Part shown: piece by piece, positions 1 to 9,900 of the stretch
How the letters are laid out: each line of letters begins with the position of its first letter
Numbering within the stretch: position 1 is the first letter of the stretch
DNA from: Muribaculum sp.
GTDB lineage: Bacteria; Bacteroidota; Bacteroidia; Bacteroidales; Muribaculaceae
DNA length: 41,063 bases
Direction: 5' to 3'
Assembly (NCBI GenBank): GCA_023666965.1
Contig: JAMPAZ010000011.1
Location: 1-41,063 of the forward strand
Program-made: the position numbers and the translations under genes
Notes under the pieces: model-generated
Seen by the model: only the letters and a program-made list of their open reading frames with translations
Told to the model about the DNA's origin: nothing
Databases searched by the model: none

Positions 1-3
1 AAG

Positions 4-77
4 CGCTTCAAGATGGACTCGAACCAACGACCCTCTGATTAACAGTCAGATGCTCTAACCGACTGAGCTATTGAAGC
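4..77 (-). tRNA. tRNA-Asn (anticodon GTT)
   Basis: On the minus strand a full 74-nt cloverleaf can be folded. It has a 7-bp acceptor stem (GCTTCAA with TTGAAGC), a D stem GCTC/GAGC, an anticodon stem TCTGA/TCAGA with loop CTGTTAA (anticodon GTT, asparagine), a 5-nt variable loop, a T stem GTTGG/CCATC (one G-T pair) with loop TTCGAGT, and a G discriminator base. The CCA end is not encoded. A promoter lies about 40 nt upstream (117-147). Confidence 0.96.
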
Positions 78-116
78 TCTTTTGCATTTATTTCGGCTCT
101 CCGAAAAATTGCGTTG

Positions 117-147
117 CAAAATTACGCGTTATTTTTTAATTATGCAA
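117..147 (-). promoter_or_regulatory. Promoter of tRNA-Asn
   Basis: Read on the minus strand, positions 124-117 are TAATTTTG, a perfect match to the Bacteroidetes -7 box TAnnTTTG. A TTG at 147-145 lies 20 nt further upstream, the usual distance for the -33 element. The tRNA 5' end is 39 nt downstream of the -7 box. The rest of the stretch up to tdk (148-344) shows only a weak plus-strand -7-like box at 253-260 (TACCTTTA). Confidence 0.7.
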
Positions 148-344
148 TACCCCCGGCTAAAAAATCTCAACTTGGGTGAAAAATATTTCGGGCATTACGC
201 TCGATTGCTAACTTTTCGGTCTTGCAAAACGACATAATCCAACTATTATCTCTACCTTTACAACTTTAAAACAAGCAATTTTAAAAACAGACGGTCCGAT
301 CTCGTGTGTCGGATCGGCTTCGGGTAATATCAAAGAACGCGATT

Positions 345-971
345 ATGAACAGAAAGGGTAAACTATATTTTCGCTATGGAACCATGGGCTCGGCTAAAAC
401 GGCTCTGTTGCTCACCACGGCATATAATTTTGAAGAGCGAGGCATGACGTATTCGTGTATGAAGCCTATTGTCGATACTCGCGAGAAGGACAATGTCATC
501 CGTTCGCGCATCGGCATCGAGCGCAAATGTACGTGGATTTACCACGATACGGACATTTATCTGATGGCGCAGGAGATGTTTGAGCGTACTATGACCGTGA
601 TTGACTGGTTTTTGGTCGACGAAGCGCAGTTCTTGACCGCTGAGCAGGTCGACCAGCTTGCCCGCATAGTCGATGATTACGGCAGCAACGTGATCTGCTA
701 CGGACTTCGCACCGACTTCCAGACGCATTTGTTTGAAGGCTCGCGACGACTGTTTGAGATTGCCGACACGATAGATGAAATAAAATCGACTTGCACGTGC
801 GGGCGCAAGACCATTGTCAATGCCCGCATAGATGCCAACGGTGACTTTATCACGGAAGGTGACCAGGTGGAAATCGGAGGCGACGACCGCTACATCGCCG
901 TGTGCCGCAAGTGTTGGCGAAACAACCGCATCGAGCAGTCGATCCGCCACTCGTTGCCCTTCCTTGAGTAG
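345..971 (+). CDS. tdk: Thymidine kinase
   Basis: This protein would phosphorylate thymidine to dTMP in the pyrimidine salvage pathway in the cytoplasm. I chose the ATG at 345 (208 aa) over an in-frame GTG at 306, because the protein then begins directly before the first beta strand, as in E. coli Tdk. The P-loop is GTMGSAKT (residues 12-19), with Ala where the classical Walker A has its last Gly. VDEAQF (91-96) is the Walker B/catalytic DE motif, and the ribose/lasso region follows. Four cysteines, C150/C152 and C187/C190, form the structural zinc site. Length fits the type II TK family. It lies alone between the tRNA gene and a DUF3108 gene. Confidence 0.95.
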   Translation: MNRKGKLYFRYGTMGSAKTALLLTTAYNFEERGMTYSCMKPIVDTREKDNVIRSRIGIERKCTWIYHDTDIYLMAQEMFERTMTVIDWFLVDEAQFLTAEQVDQLARIVDDYGSNVICYGLRTDFQTHLFEGSRRLFEIADTIDEIKSTCTCGRKTIVNARIDANGDFITEGDQVEIGGDDRYIAVCRKCWRNNRIEQSIRHSLPFLE

Positions 972-1019
972 GCTCGGCTCTGCTGTCGGGTCGGCAATTT
1001 TTGTTGTGACAGAACCTTT

Positions 1020-1034
1020 TGAGGCTGCGCCTCA
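1020..1034 (+). terminator. Possible weak hairpin after tdk
   Basis: A 6-bp perfect stem TGAGGC-TGC-GCCTCA lies 48 nt after the tdk stop and is followed by an AU-rich stretch rather than a clean T run. It could end the tdk transcript. The stem is short, so this is a weak call. Confidence 0.3.
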
Positions 1035-1063
1035 TTATATAAATTATAACATTGTCAATTTGT

Positions 1064-1828
1064 ATGAAACATTTTATATGCGCTCTTCTGCTGATATTCT
1101 GCTTTGCTCCGTCGGTTATGGGGGTTGTGCTTCCTAATGAAGATTTGGAATATATCGTGCTTTATAAATGGGGGCTTATAAATAAGGACGCGGCTTCGGC
1201 GGTGTTGTCGTTAAGAAGCGACAATGGCCGTTACTATGCCAAGATGTCGGCACGTACCCTTCCATGGGCCGACAAGGTGTTTAAAGTGCGCGATACATTG
1301 GTGTCGGAGATGTCTAAGCAGGATTGTCAGGCTTTGATGTACAACAAACGTACCCACGAGGGCGGTCGCTATGAAAATGATAAGGTGATTTATGAGCGCA
1401 ACGGCAACCGCGTCACCGGTTATGTCACGCGCATAAGGCAGAAAAACGACGGGCCGGTGAGCAAGATGGACACTGTCCTTCATGCCGTAGGGCCTACGGT
1501 CGATATGCTCTCGGTGTTTTACTATCTTCGTGCACTGGATTTCCCTAACATGAAGAAGGGGCAGTCGATCAGGCTCAATGTATTTTCCGGAAAGAATGTC
1601 GAGGAGCTGACCATTGTCTATCAAGGAAAGGCCACCATCACCTCAAACAGGAAGAAATGGCGGACGTGCTACCTGACTTTCAATTTTACACGCGACGGAG
1701 TGCCGGTGTCCGACGACATGTCGGCCTGGATAAGCGACGACGACAACCGCATACCGATAAAACTCGAAGGGAAATTGCCTTTAGGAAAGGTGCAGGCCTA
1801 TTATCAGGGGGTGGCAGGCTCTGATTAA
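1064..1828 (+). CDS. DUF3108 domain secreted protein
   Basis: This is a 254-aa protein from the ATG at 1064. An in-frame TTG at 1052 gives four more residues but splits the signal peptide awkwardly. The N-terminus (MKHFICALLLIFCFAPSVMG) is a signal peptide, so the protein is exported. The rest resembles the DUF3108 family: an opening YIVLYKWGLINKDAASA strand pair, a middle with short hydrophilic strands, and a C-terminal part ending in IPIKLEGKLPLGKVQAYYQG, typical of that beta-rich fold. No enzymatic motif is visible and the function is unknown. In other Bacteroidales such genes sit among housekeeping genes, as here between tdk and gltX. The family call rests on recognised sequence style and not on a search. 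Confidence 0.75.
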   Translation: MKHFICALLLIFCFAPSVMGVVLPNEDLEYIVLYKWGLINKDAASAVLSLRSDNGRYYAKMSARTLPWADKVFKVRDTLVSEMSKQDCQALMYNKRTHEGGRYENDKVIYERNGNRVTGYVTRIRQKNDGPVSKMDTVLHAVGPTVDMLSVFYYLRALDFPNMKKGQSIRLNVFSGKNVEELTIVYQGKATITSNRKKWRTCYLTFNFTRDGVPVSDDMSAWISDDDNRIPIKLEGKLPLGKVQAYYQGVAGSD

Positions 1829-1916
1829 AGAGCTAAAATACGGTATATTTAGGCCGGTAAAGACCGGAGCTAAGATATTGGTGTTAAAAAATGTGTAATT
1901 TTTGGATATTATTTGT

Positions 1917-1924
1917 TAACTTTG
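1917..1924 (+). promoter_or_regulatory. -7 box of the gltX-waaA promoter
   Basis: TAACTTTG matches the Bacteroidetes -7 consensus TAnnTTTG and lies 21 nt before the gltX ATG. No clear -33 TTTG is present at the usual distance. Confidence 0.6.
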
Positions 1925-1945
1925 TGGCAAAATTAAGACAGAGTG

Positions 1946-3475
1946 ATGAATCGCAAGGTAAGAGTTAGATTTGCCCCCTCGCCCACGGGGCCGTTACATA
2001 TAGGAGGAGTGCGCACTGCGCTGTATAATTATTTGTTCGCCCGCCAGAACGGAGGCGATATGATTTTGCGCATCGAGGACACCGATTCCAACCGTTTTGT
2101 GCCCGGGGCTGAGGATTATATCAACGAGGCTTTGGCATGGCTCGGAATCGGCATCGACGAAGGGGTGCGCGAAGGCGGTGCTTACGGCCCGTACAAGCAG
2201 AGCGAGCGGCGCGATATATATCGCGAGCATGTCAAGATGCTCCTTGATGCAGGAAAAGCTTACGTGGCATTCGATACCCCTACAGAACTCGAGGCCAAGC
2301 GCGCCGAAGTCCCTAACTTCCAATACGATGCATCGACAAGAATGTCGATGCGCAATTCGCTCAGTCTGCCCCAAGAAGAGGTGAAGCGTCTGATGGACAG
2401 TGGCGAAAAGTATGTTGTACGCTTTAAGATAGAACCCGGACGCGATGTCGAAGTCAACGACCTGCTTCGCGGAAAAGTGACGATAAACTCGAGCATTCTT
2501 GACGATAAAGTGCTATATAAAAGTGCCGACGACCTGCCAACCTACCACTTGGCAAACATCGTCGACGACCATCTGATGGAGGTGTCCCACGTGATACGTG
2601 GAGAAGAGTGGCTTCCGTCGGCTCCGCTCCACGTGTTGCTCTATGAGGCATTCGGATGGGCCGACACCGCACCTGCGTTTGTCCATCTGCCCCTGCTTCT
2701 TAAACCCGACGGAAAGGGTAAGCTCAGCAAGCGCGACGGCGACCGCCTCGGATTCCCCGTATTCCCGCTTGAATGGCATCCCGAAGGTGGCGAAGTTTCA
2801 TCGGGATACCGCGAATCGGGCTATCTTCCCGAAGCTGTCGTAAATTTCCTTGCGCTTCTCGGTTGGAATCCAGGTGATGACAGCGAGCTTATGTCGATGG
2901 ACGAGTTGATAGCGAAGTTCGACCTCAAGCATTGCTCGCGTTCCGGTGCGAAGTTCGACTACGAGAAAGGACGTTGGTTTAACCACGAATATCTGCAGCG
3001 CAAGCCCGACAAGGAGTTGGCCGAGCTGTTTCTGCCGGTGCTTCACCAACATGAAGTAAATCCCGAAGCCTTTGGCCTTGACTATATAGCAAAGGCGGTC
3101 GGCTTGGTAAAGGGGCGCATCTACTTCGTGCGCGACCTTTGGGATCAAGCGAAGTTCTTCTTTGTGGCTCCGGCCGAATACAGTCAGAAGGATATAAAGA
3201 AGCGCTGGTCCGAGGATATGCCTCGCATTATGGGAGAGCTTATTGAGGTACTCGACGGAATTGACGACTTCTCGAGCAAAAATGCGGAGACTATCGTGCT
3301 CGACTGGATTGCTTCTAAGGGCTATCACTTGGGCAATGTGATGAACGCTTTCCGCCTGACAGTGGTCGGCGAGTGTAAGGGACCCCACATGTTTGACATC
3401 ACTGAGCTTCTCGGCAAGGAAGAGACTATACGGCGGATTCGTGCCGGAATCGAAAATATAAAACCATTGTCATAA
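1946..3475 (+). CDS. gltX: Glutamate--tRNA ligase
   Basis: Class I aminoacyl-tRNA synthetase that charges tRNA-Glu with glutamate using ATP, in the cytoplasm. I chose the ATG at 1946 (509 aa), one codon after an in-frame GTG. The HIGH signature is [11 protein letters not shown] near the N-terminus (H18-G21). The KMSKS loop is KLSKR at residues 259-263. [11 protein letters not shown], before the loop, is the conserved stretch of the family. The C-terminal part is the helical anticodon-binding region, and the length is normal for a bacterial GltX. It is followed after only 13 nt by waaA, so the two genes are probably co-transcribed from the promoter at 1917. Confidence 0.97.
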   Translation: MNRKVRVRFAPSPTGPLHIGGVRTALYNYLFARQNGGDMILRIEDTDSNRFVPGAEDYINEALAWLGIGIDEGVREGGAYGPYKQSERRDIYREHVKMLLDAGKAYVAFDTPTELEAKRAEVPNFQYDASTRMSMRNSLSLPQEEVKRLMDSGEKYVVRFKIEPGRDVEVNDLLRGKVTINSSILDDKVLYKSADDLPTYHLANIVDDHLMEVSHVIRGEEWLPSAPLHVLLYEAFGWADTAPAFVHLPLLLKPDGKGKLSKRDGDRLGFPVFPLEWHPEGGEVSSGYRESGYLPEAVVNFLALLGWNPGDDSELMSMDELIAKFDLKHCSRSGAKFDYEKGRWFNHEYLQRKPDKELAELFLPVLHQHEVNPEAFGLDYIAKAVGLVKGRIYFVRDLWDQAKFFFVAPAEYSQKDIKKRWSEDMPRIMGELIEVLDGIDDFSSKNAETIVLDWIASKGYHLGNVMNAFRLTVVGECKGPHMFDITELLGKEETIRRIRAGIENIKPLS

Positions 3476-3488
3476 GCCATAGAGAAGC

Positions 3489-4730
3489 ATGAATCCACTT
3501 TACAGCATCGGCATACGGATAATGAGCTTGGGCGCAAAAGTCGCATCGTTGCGCAGCCCAAAGGTGAAGAAGATAATCGAGGGCCACAAAAAGGTCATTC
3601 CTTATCTTCGCGAGCATGTCGACAGCCGAGCAGGTTATGTGTGGATTCACGCCGCGTCTTTGGGCGAATTTGAGCAAGGCCGTCCGCTTATTGAAATGAT
3701 TAAGCGTCGTATGCCCCAGAAGAAGATTCTGCTTACCTTCTTTTCGCCTTCCGGCTACGAGGTGCGCCACGCATATCCGATGGCAGATGCCGTATGCTAC
3801 TTGCCGTTTGATATTAAAGACCGCGTATGCGAATTTTTAGATGCAGTGCGTCCCTCGATGGCGATATTCGTAAAGTACGAGTTTTGGGGCAACTACTTAC
3901 AGGAACTATGCCGACGAGGTGTGCCGACCTATATAATCTCTGCGATATTCCGACCTTCACAGATCTTTTTCAAGCCGTGGGGAGGAATGTTCCGGTCGAT
4001 GTTGCGCTGTTATACGCGTATTTTTGTTCAGGACGAAAATTCCCGCCTTCTGTTAGCTGGAATAGGAGTGGATAAGGTGACCGTAGCCGGCGACACACGC
4101 TTTGACCGAGTTACCGACATTATGCGTGAGCGTAAGGAGATTCCGCAGATGGAGGCGTTCACCGCCGATGAAAAGTGTGTCACAATAGTTGCCGGAAGCA
4201 CTTGGCCGCCCGATGAAGAATATCTCGTGCCTTTCTTCAACAGCCACCCTGACGTCAAGCTCGTCATAGCTCCCCACGAAGTGCGTGCCGACAGGATTGA
4301 ATCGATAGAGAAGATGCTGACGCGTCCGTGCCGGCGCTTGTCGGCTTGTACACCGGAAGAAGCGACAAAAGTCGATTGCTTGATAGTGGACTGCTATGGT
4401 ATGCTTTCAAGCGCCTACCGTTATGGAAATATTGCTTACATTGGGGGAGGTTTCGGAACGGGAATACATAATGTAAACGAGGCTGCCGTGTATGATATAC
4501 CGGTGGTTTTCGGACCAAACTATCATAAATTTAAGGAAGCCCGCGACCTTATCGGTATTGGCGGGGCATTTACGTTCAGCGACAGTGCTACGTTCAGCGA
4601 AGTTATGTCGCCGCTTGTGGATGATCCGGAAGCTTTGCAACGTGCCGGCAAGAGTGCCGGAAACTACATAAAGGATCATTTAGGAGCCACAAAACGGATA
4701 TTTTCTGACATTTTCGGTCAGGAAGATTGA
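3489..4730 (+). CDS. waaA: 3-deoxy-D-manno-octulosonic acid (Kdo) transferase
   Basis: The enzyme transfers Kdo from CMP-Kdo to lipid A precursor at the inner face of the cytoplasmic membrane, the step that joins lipid A to the LPS core. It is 413 aa, close to the usual length. The N-terminal Rossmann-like half carries WIHAASLGEFEQG, in which E60 corresponds to the catalytic base of KdtA proteins. The C-terminal nucleotide-binding half has the glycosyltransferase stretch AYIGGGFGTGIHNVNEA followed by PVVFGPNYHKFKEA, both hallmark KdtA motifs. The short hydrophobic N-terminus could anchor it to the membrane. It starts 13 nt after gltX, so it is the second gene of that operon. Confidence 0.95.
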   Translation: MNPLYSIGIRIMSLGAKVASLRSPKVKKIIEGHKKVIPYLREHVDSRAGYVWIHAASLGEFEQGRPLIEMIKRRMPQKKILLTFFSPSGYEVRHAYPMADAVCYLPFDIKDRVCEFLDAVRPSMAIFVKYEFWGNYLQELCRRGVPTYIISAIFRPSQIFFKPWGGMFRSMLRCYTRIFVQDENSRLLLAGIGVDKVTVAGDTRFDRVTDIMRERKEIPQMEAFTADEKCVTIVAGSTWPPDEEYLVPFFNSHPDVKLVIAPHEVRADRIESIEKMLTRPCRRLSACTPEEATKVDCLIVDCYGMLSSAYRYGNIAYIGGGFGTGIHNVNEAAVYDIPVVFGPNYHKFKEARDLIGIGGAFTFSDSATFSEVMSPLVDDPEALQRAGKSAGNYIKDHLGATKRIFSDIFGQED

Positions 4731-4779
4731 TATATCCGCAAATGGCTATGCATATTTATTATTATTGACATAAATTTTG

Positions 4780-4787
4780 TATCTTTG
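4780..4787 (+). promoter_or_regulatory. -7 box of the glmS promoter
   Basis: TATCTTTG is a perfect Bacteroidetes -7 box, 44 nt before the glmS ATG. The upstream region is AT-rich, with only a TTTA at the -33 distance. The leader is too short for a glmS ribozyme and none of its features are seen. Confidence 0.7.
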
Positions 4788-4831
4788 CATCTCATTGAGC
4801 ATTATACAATAAATTAGGCTATTAAACAACT

Positions 4832-6676
4832 ATGTGTGGAATTGTTGGTTATATAGGCCATCAGGAGGCTTATCCAATATTGATAAAAGGTTTACATCGT
4901 CTGGAGTATAGAGGTTACGATAGTGCAGGAGTTGCGCTGATTAATCCTGACAATGTATTAAATGTGTATAAGACTCGCGGAAAAGTCGAGGATCTCGAGC
5001 GCTTCTGCGACACTAAGGACGTGTCCGGCACGGTGGGCATAGCCCATACCCGTTGGGCTACTCATGGCGAACCGAATGACATTAACGCCCACCCCCACTA
5101 CAGCACTAACGGTAAAATCGCAATCGTGCACAACGGCACGATTGAAAATTACGGAGTGTTGAAGCAGGCTCTTATAGAACATGGCTGTGAGTTTAGGAGC
5201 GAAACCGACACCGAAGTTGTGGTCAAACTCATTGAGTTTATTCAAAACACTAACGACTGCTCGCTTGTCGATGCAGTCAGAGGTGCGCTGAAGCAGGTAA
5301 TCGGGGCCTATGCCCTTGCAGTGGTCGACTGTGACGATCCGGATATGATCATTGCCGCACGTAAAAGTTCGCCTCTCGTCGTCGGAATCGGAGAGGGAGA
5401 GACATTCATCGGTTCGGACGCGTCGCCTATCATCGACTATACCAACCAAGTGGTATACCTTGGTGACGATGAGATAGCCATAATCCGCCGCAATGAACCG
5501 CTTCAAGTGGTCAACAACGACAATATACCTGCAAAAATTGATGTCCAGACGCTTGAACTTTCAGTGTCGCAACTTGAAAAGGGCGGCTATCCCCACTTCA
5601 TGCTGAAGGAGATTTTTGAGCAGCCCAACACCATCTTTGATTGTATTCGTGGTCGAATCGTGAATCGAGACACCGAAATAAAATTGTCGGGTGTCATAGA
5701 TCATCCCGACCGTTTCATTAATGCGACGCGAATAGTGATAGTCGCGTGCGGAACTTCGTGGCACGCCGGCCTTATCGGAGGGCGGCTCATTGAAAACTAT
5801 GCCCGTATACCTGCACGAGTGGAGTATGCAAGCGAATTTCGATACGCTAATCCTGTGATACAGCCGAGCGACGTAGTGATTGCCATATCGCAGTCAGGGG
5901 AGACGGCTGATACTCTTGCCGCCATAAAGCTTGCTAAGGAGAAGGGCGCGTTTGTCTACGGAATTTGCAACGTCGTGGGCTCGTCAATAGCCCGTGAGAC
6001 GGACTCAGGAACATATATACATGTGGGTCCGGAGATCGGCGTGGCTTCAACCAAGGCTTTTACCGGCCAGGTGACGGTTCTGACTATGCTGGCTTTGGCC
6101 ATAGGGCAATTGCGGGGTACTGTAAACCGCCGTCAGCTCCGTGAGGCTATCTCCGACATAAAGAAACTTCCCGAATTAATCCGCGAGACGCTTAAGCTTA
6201 ACGACCAGATAGAGAAATTGTCGCGTACATATACGTTTGCCCATAATTTCTTGTATTTAGGACGTGGTTATAACTATCCCAGTGCTCTTGAAGGTGCTCT
6301 TAAATTGAAGGAGATTAGTTATATACACGCAGAAGGCTATCCTGCGGCTGAAATGAAGCACGGCCCTATCGCTTTGATCGACAAGGAACTCCCGACTGTA
6401 GTGATTGCTCCGAATGACGACTTGCATGAAAAAGTCATATCAAATATACAGCAGGTAAAGGCTCGTGGAGGATCTGTGATAGCGATAGTCACTAAGGGCG
6501 ATACTGAAATTCCTAAAATCGCTGACTATGTGCTTGAAATACCGGCAGTGGCCGACAGTGTTTCACCGGTGGTGGTATCCGTGCCGTTGCAACTATTGGC
6601 TTATCATATTGCAATAATGAAAGGTTGCGATGTCGACATGCCCCGTAATTTGGCTAAATCCGTTACTGTAGAGTAA
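4832..6676 (+). CDS. glmS: Glutamine--fructose-6-phosphate aminotransferase (isomerizing)
   Basis: Makes glucosamine-6-phosphate from fructose-6-phosphate and glutamine, the first step towards UDP-GlcNAc for peptidoglycan and LPS. The protein is 614 aa, full length. It begins MCGIVGYIG, so Cys2 becomes the N-terminal nucleophile of the class II glutaminase domain (about residues 1-220, with TRWATHGEP and HNGTIENY). Two SIS sugar-isomerase domains follow. The first contains VACGTSWHAG and SQSGETADT. The second contains LGRGYNYPSALEGALKLKE and the AEGYPAAEMKHGP active-site stretch. The C-terminus DMPRNLAKSVTVE is the conserved family end. It has its own promoter at 4780 and a strong terminator right after, so it is a single-gene unit. 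Confidence 0.98.
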   Translation: MCGIVGYIGHQEAYPILIKGLHRLEYRGYDSAGVALINPDNVLNVYKTRGKVEDLERFCDTKDVSGTVGIAHTRWATHGEPNDINAHPHYSTNGKIAIVHNGTIENYGVLKQALIEHGCEFRSETDTEVVVKLIEFIQNTNDCSLVDAVRGALKQVIGAYALAVVDCDDPDMIIAARKSSPLVVGIGEGETFIGSDASPIIDYTNQVVYLGDDEIAIIRRNEPLQVVNNDNIPAKIDVQTLELSVSQLEKGGYPHFMLKEIFEQPNTIFDCIRGRIVNRDTEIKLSGVIDHPDRFINATRIVIVACGTSWHAGLIGGRLIENYARIPARVEYASEFRYANPVIQPSDVVIAISQSGETADTLAAIKLAKEKGAFVYGICNVVGSSIARETDSGTYIHVGPEIGVASTKAFTGQVTVLTMLALAIGQLRGTVNRRQLREAISDIKKLPELIRETLKLNDQIEKLSRTYTFAHNFLYLGRGYNYPSALEGALKLKEISYIHAEGYPAAEMKHGPIALIDKELPTVVIAPNDDLHEKVISNIQQVKARGGSVIAIVTKGDTEIPKIADYVLEIPAVADSVSPVVVSVPLQLLAYHIAIMKGCDVDMPRNLAKSVTVE

Positions 6677-6699
6677 CGAATTGCGGTAGAGATATATTT

Positions 6700-6741
6700 G
6701 GGGCGATGAGCATCGACAAAAAGTCGTTGGCTCGTTGCCCC
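6700..6741 (+). terminator. Terminator hairpin after glmS
   Basis: A long stem lies 23 nt after the glmS stop. GGGGC pairs with GCCCC, continues through GAGC/GCTC with G-T wobbles and then GAC/GTC, and closes on a loop of five A. The tail is AT-rich but is not a pure T run. It marks the boundary between the housekeeping genes and the polysaccharide utilisation locus. Confidence 0.7.
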
Positions 6742-6975
6742 ATAATTGTAATTTGATTTGAATGTAGATTGCTTTTTTACGTGTTAATTTTAAGCGGATT
6801 GAGGTGGAAGTTATTGTATTAATTGACGTATGCTTATTGTATAAAGCTCGATAACCTGCCGTTATGTTCTGATTATAAAAGTGTTAAAGATTTGCACGAT
6901 TGCCGGATATTCTATAATTTTACTAACGAAACATTAAAGTAACCCCGAATTTATACCTAAAAACCGGTGATATAG
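6742..6975 (+). other. AT-rich leader region of the HTCS gene, no clear element
   Basis: This stretch lies between the glmS terminator and the HTCS start. I see no ORF and no perfect TAnnTTTG box; the closest is TAATTTTA near 6915-6922. There is no TGTNACA array like those at the GH43 promoters, so there is no sign of autoregulation through that operator. Confidence 0.4.
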
Positions 6976-9900
6976 ATGAATCGAATTTGTGTGTGGTTAG
7001 CAATCTCGCTAATAAGCGGTCTGTCGACAGCAATGGCGAAGTCGCAATTTTTTACTACAGACCATGATATAACCAGCAGTCTTATAAATGTGTTATGCCA
7101 AGATAGTAATGGAATGGTGTGGGTCGGAACCGAGGACGGTCTCAATCGCTACGATGGATCAAAATTTTCACAATATAGAAATATTCCGGGCGATTCAACC
7201 TCACTGGCGCATAATTTTGTCAATATGGTTTTTGAGGACTCGCGGGGAAGGGTATTTGTGGGGACTCATAGAGGACTTCAATTATATAATCCGCAAACGG
7301 ATGTCTTTACTCCACTGGCACGTACGGAAGACGGCTCCATTTACAATGCGTCGATAGCATTTATGTTTGAATCGGAGCCTGATTCAATCTGGACTGTCAG
7401 AAACGCGCGAAGTAAAATCTTAAAGGCTGATTATGACGGTATAGTGTTGCGAAGAATGAGCGACGAAGGCTCTCCGTTGTATGATACGGATGGTGGCTTG
7501 ACGGACGCGGCCGGATTTATATGGTTTTACAATAGGAACGGATTGTTCCGGTTAAATAAACGGGGAGAGATAGTGAGTCGACATACCGAGATAAACGATC
7601 CCGTAAATTTAAAGGCCATACAGTCGCACGACGGGACGATATATGTAGCCGCGTTTACTAAAGGTCTATATCGCTACGATATAGTAGCTGATAAATTCAT
7701 ACTAGTGCCGGATCCCACGGGGCAGTCGCTGTTGGTAAGGTCTCTATATTCCAATGATTCCGATCCGTGCATCTACTTAGCTACTGACGGACATGGATTA
7801 AAGCGTTACGATCCTGATACGGGGGAATTCTCTACTGTGCCTTTTGGCGACGGGGTATTGGATGAAAGTAATCAAAAAGTTCACTCGATGCTTACAGACC
7901 GCGGTGGCAACATTTGGATTGCTATTTTCCAAAAAGGAATTGTAATGGTTCCTGCAATGCAGGAATCGTTTAAGTATATCGGACATAAGTCATTTTCCGA
8001 CAATCTCATTGGCGAAAAGTGTGTGGTGTCGCTGGCTCGAAATGCCGGAAACGGTAGTCTATGGGTCGGCCTTGATAACGGTGGACTATATGAAGTGAAC
8101 CTTAATGCAGGCACATCGCGAAGCTATCCGGGAACTGTGCCGGACGTGGTGTCGGGACTGTATGTCGATTCAAGAGATAATCTTTGGATAGGTTCCTTTT
8201 CGGAAGGATGCGGTATTTTTGACACTAACAAAAAGACTTATCGTAAGGTGCCTCTCTATGACTCAAACGGCAATGAAGTTAAATGTGTATATGACTTTAC
8301 CGAGGATGAACATGGCAATATTTGGATTGCGTCTCTGGGAGGCGGTTTGTTTTCCTATGACCATATTTCGGGAGTTGTTACGCCGGGTGATACATATACC
8401 GGTGACAAGTGGTTCACTTCCATACACTATTCAAGAAATAGCGACGCTCTATATTTGGGTTCATACGATGGAATGATAAAGGTAGACAGCATTTATCCCA
8501 ACGGGACTTCAAAAAAAATATTCGCCGGAAATATAATCCATGCCGTAAAAGGGACTTCTGATGGAAATATATGGTTTGCGTCTTCAGCCGGACTTGGATG
8601 TTACAATCCCGAAACAGATTCAGTTAAGGTGTATACTATTGAATACGGCTTGCCGGTTAATACCGTTTATGGTATTGAAGAAGACAATCAGGGTGTACTT
8701 TGGGTAAGTACAAGCCGTGGATTGGTTAAATTTAATCCTAAACTGAATTCGATTACAAACTTTTATGTCGACGATGGACTGCAAGGCAATGAATTTTATA
8801 AAAAGGCTTCATATAAAGACGCGTCGGGCATGTTGTATTTCGGAGGAACCGATGGAATCACCTATTTCAATCCATCGGAAGTCGTTAAGCCCGGACATAA
8901 GTGGACGGTACGACTGACTGACATATATCTGCATGGCCAACCCGTTAAAGGCGGAATGACTTCCGGCGGCCATCAGATTCTTGACGGTCCGGTATACAAT
9001 GCCGAGCAGATCCACTTGGGATATTCAGATAATTCGTTCTCTATTGAGTTTGCGACCGAGGAATTTGGCAATTCTGAATCGATGGTCTATCAGTATTCGC
9101 TTGACGATGATAAATGGGTTACTTTGGCACACGGACAGAATATGGTCAACTTCAGCGATTTGAATCCCGGAAAGCATAAACTGATGGTGCGTACCGAGGA
9201 TAGTGGCGTTATTTCAGACGCGAGGACTGTGGTTCTGAACATAGGAAGACCGTGGTATGCTACATGGTGGGCATATCTTATATATGCTTTGCTGTTGTCT
9301 GCAATAATATTCTATGTTTATTATGAGATTCTGCGACAGCAACGTCGTAAGCGTCAGGACTTGGAGCATCGGCAGGCTGAACAGATTAATGAAGCTAAAT
9401 TTCAGTTCTTTATCAATATCTCCCATGAGATACGCACACCAATGTCATTGGTGATGAGTCCGCTTCAAAAACTTATAGACACCGATACGGACGCCTCGCG
9501 TCGCAAGAACTATCTGCTGATACAGCGTAATGCCAAGAGAGTGCTTCGATTGATTAACGAGCTGATGGACATAAGAAAGATTGATAAGAATCGATTAAAA
9601 CTTTCGTTCGCCGAGACAATGATTACGCCATTTCTGGCCGATTTGTATGACACATTCAGCAATGCTGCCCAAGCTAAAAACATAGACTTTGAGTTTGTCC
9701 ACGATGGTTGTGACGATCTTAAGGTGTGGGTTGACCATGCAAATTTTGATAAAATTGTATTAAATCTACTGTCCAATGCAGTAAAATATACACCTGAGGG
9801 AGGAAAAGTGGTGATGAGTTTGACCACGGGATTTGACCACTCCATGTCGGCTCCGCTTGACCATTATGCCGAAATCGCTGTTACAGATACCGGAATAGGG

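Noticed and set aside
345-971. tdk P-loop GTMGSAKT as a broken Walker A
   Set aside because: The rest of the active site and the zinc cysteines are intact, and to my recollection some thymidine kinases carry a similar loop, so it is not treated as a defect.
2798-3388. Minus-strand frame of 196 codons
   Set aside because: It is antisense to gltX, which has full family motifs. No promoter or start context is seen.
4731-4831. glmS ribozyme or riboswitch
   Set aside because: The leader after the -7 box is only about 40 nt and shows no conserved core.
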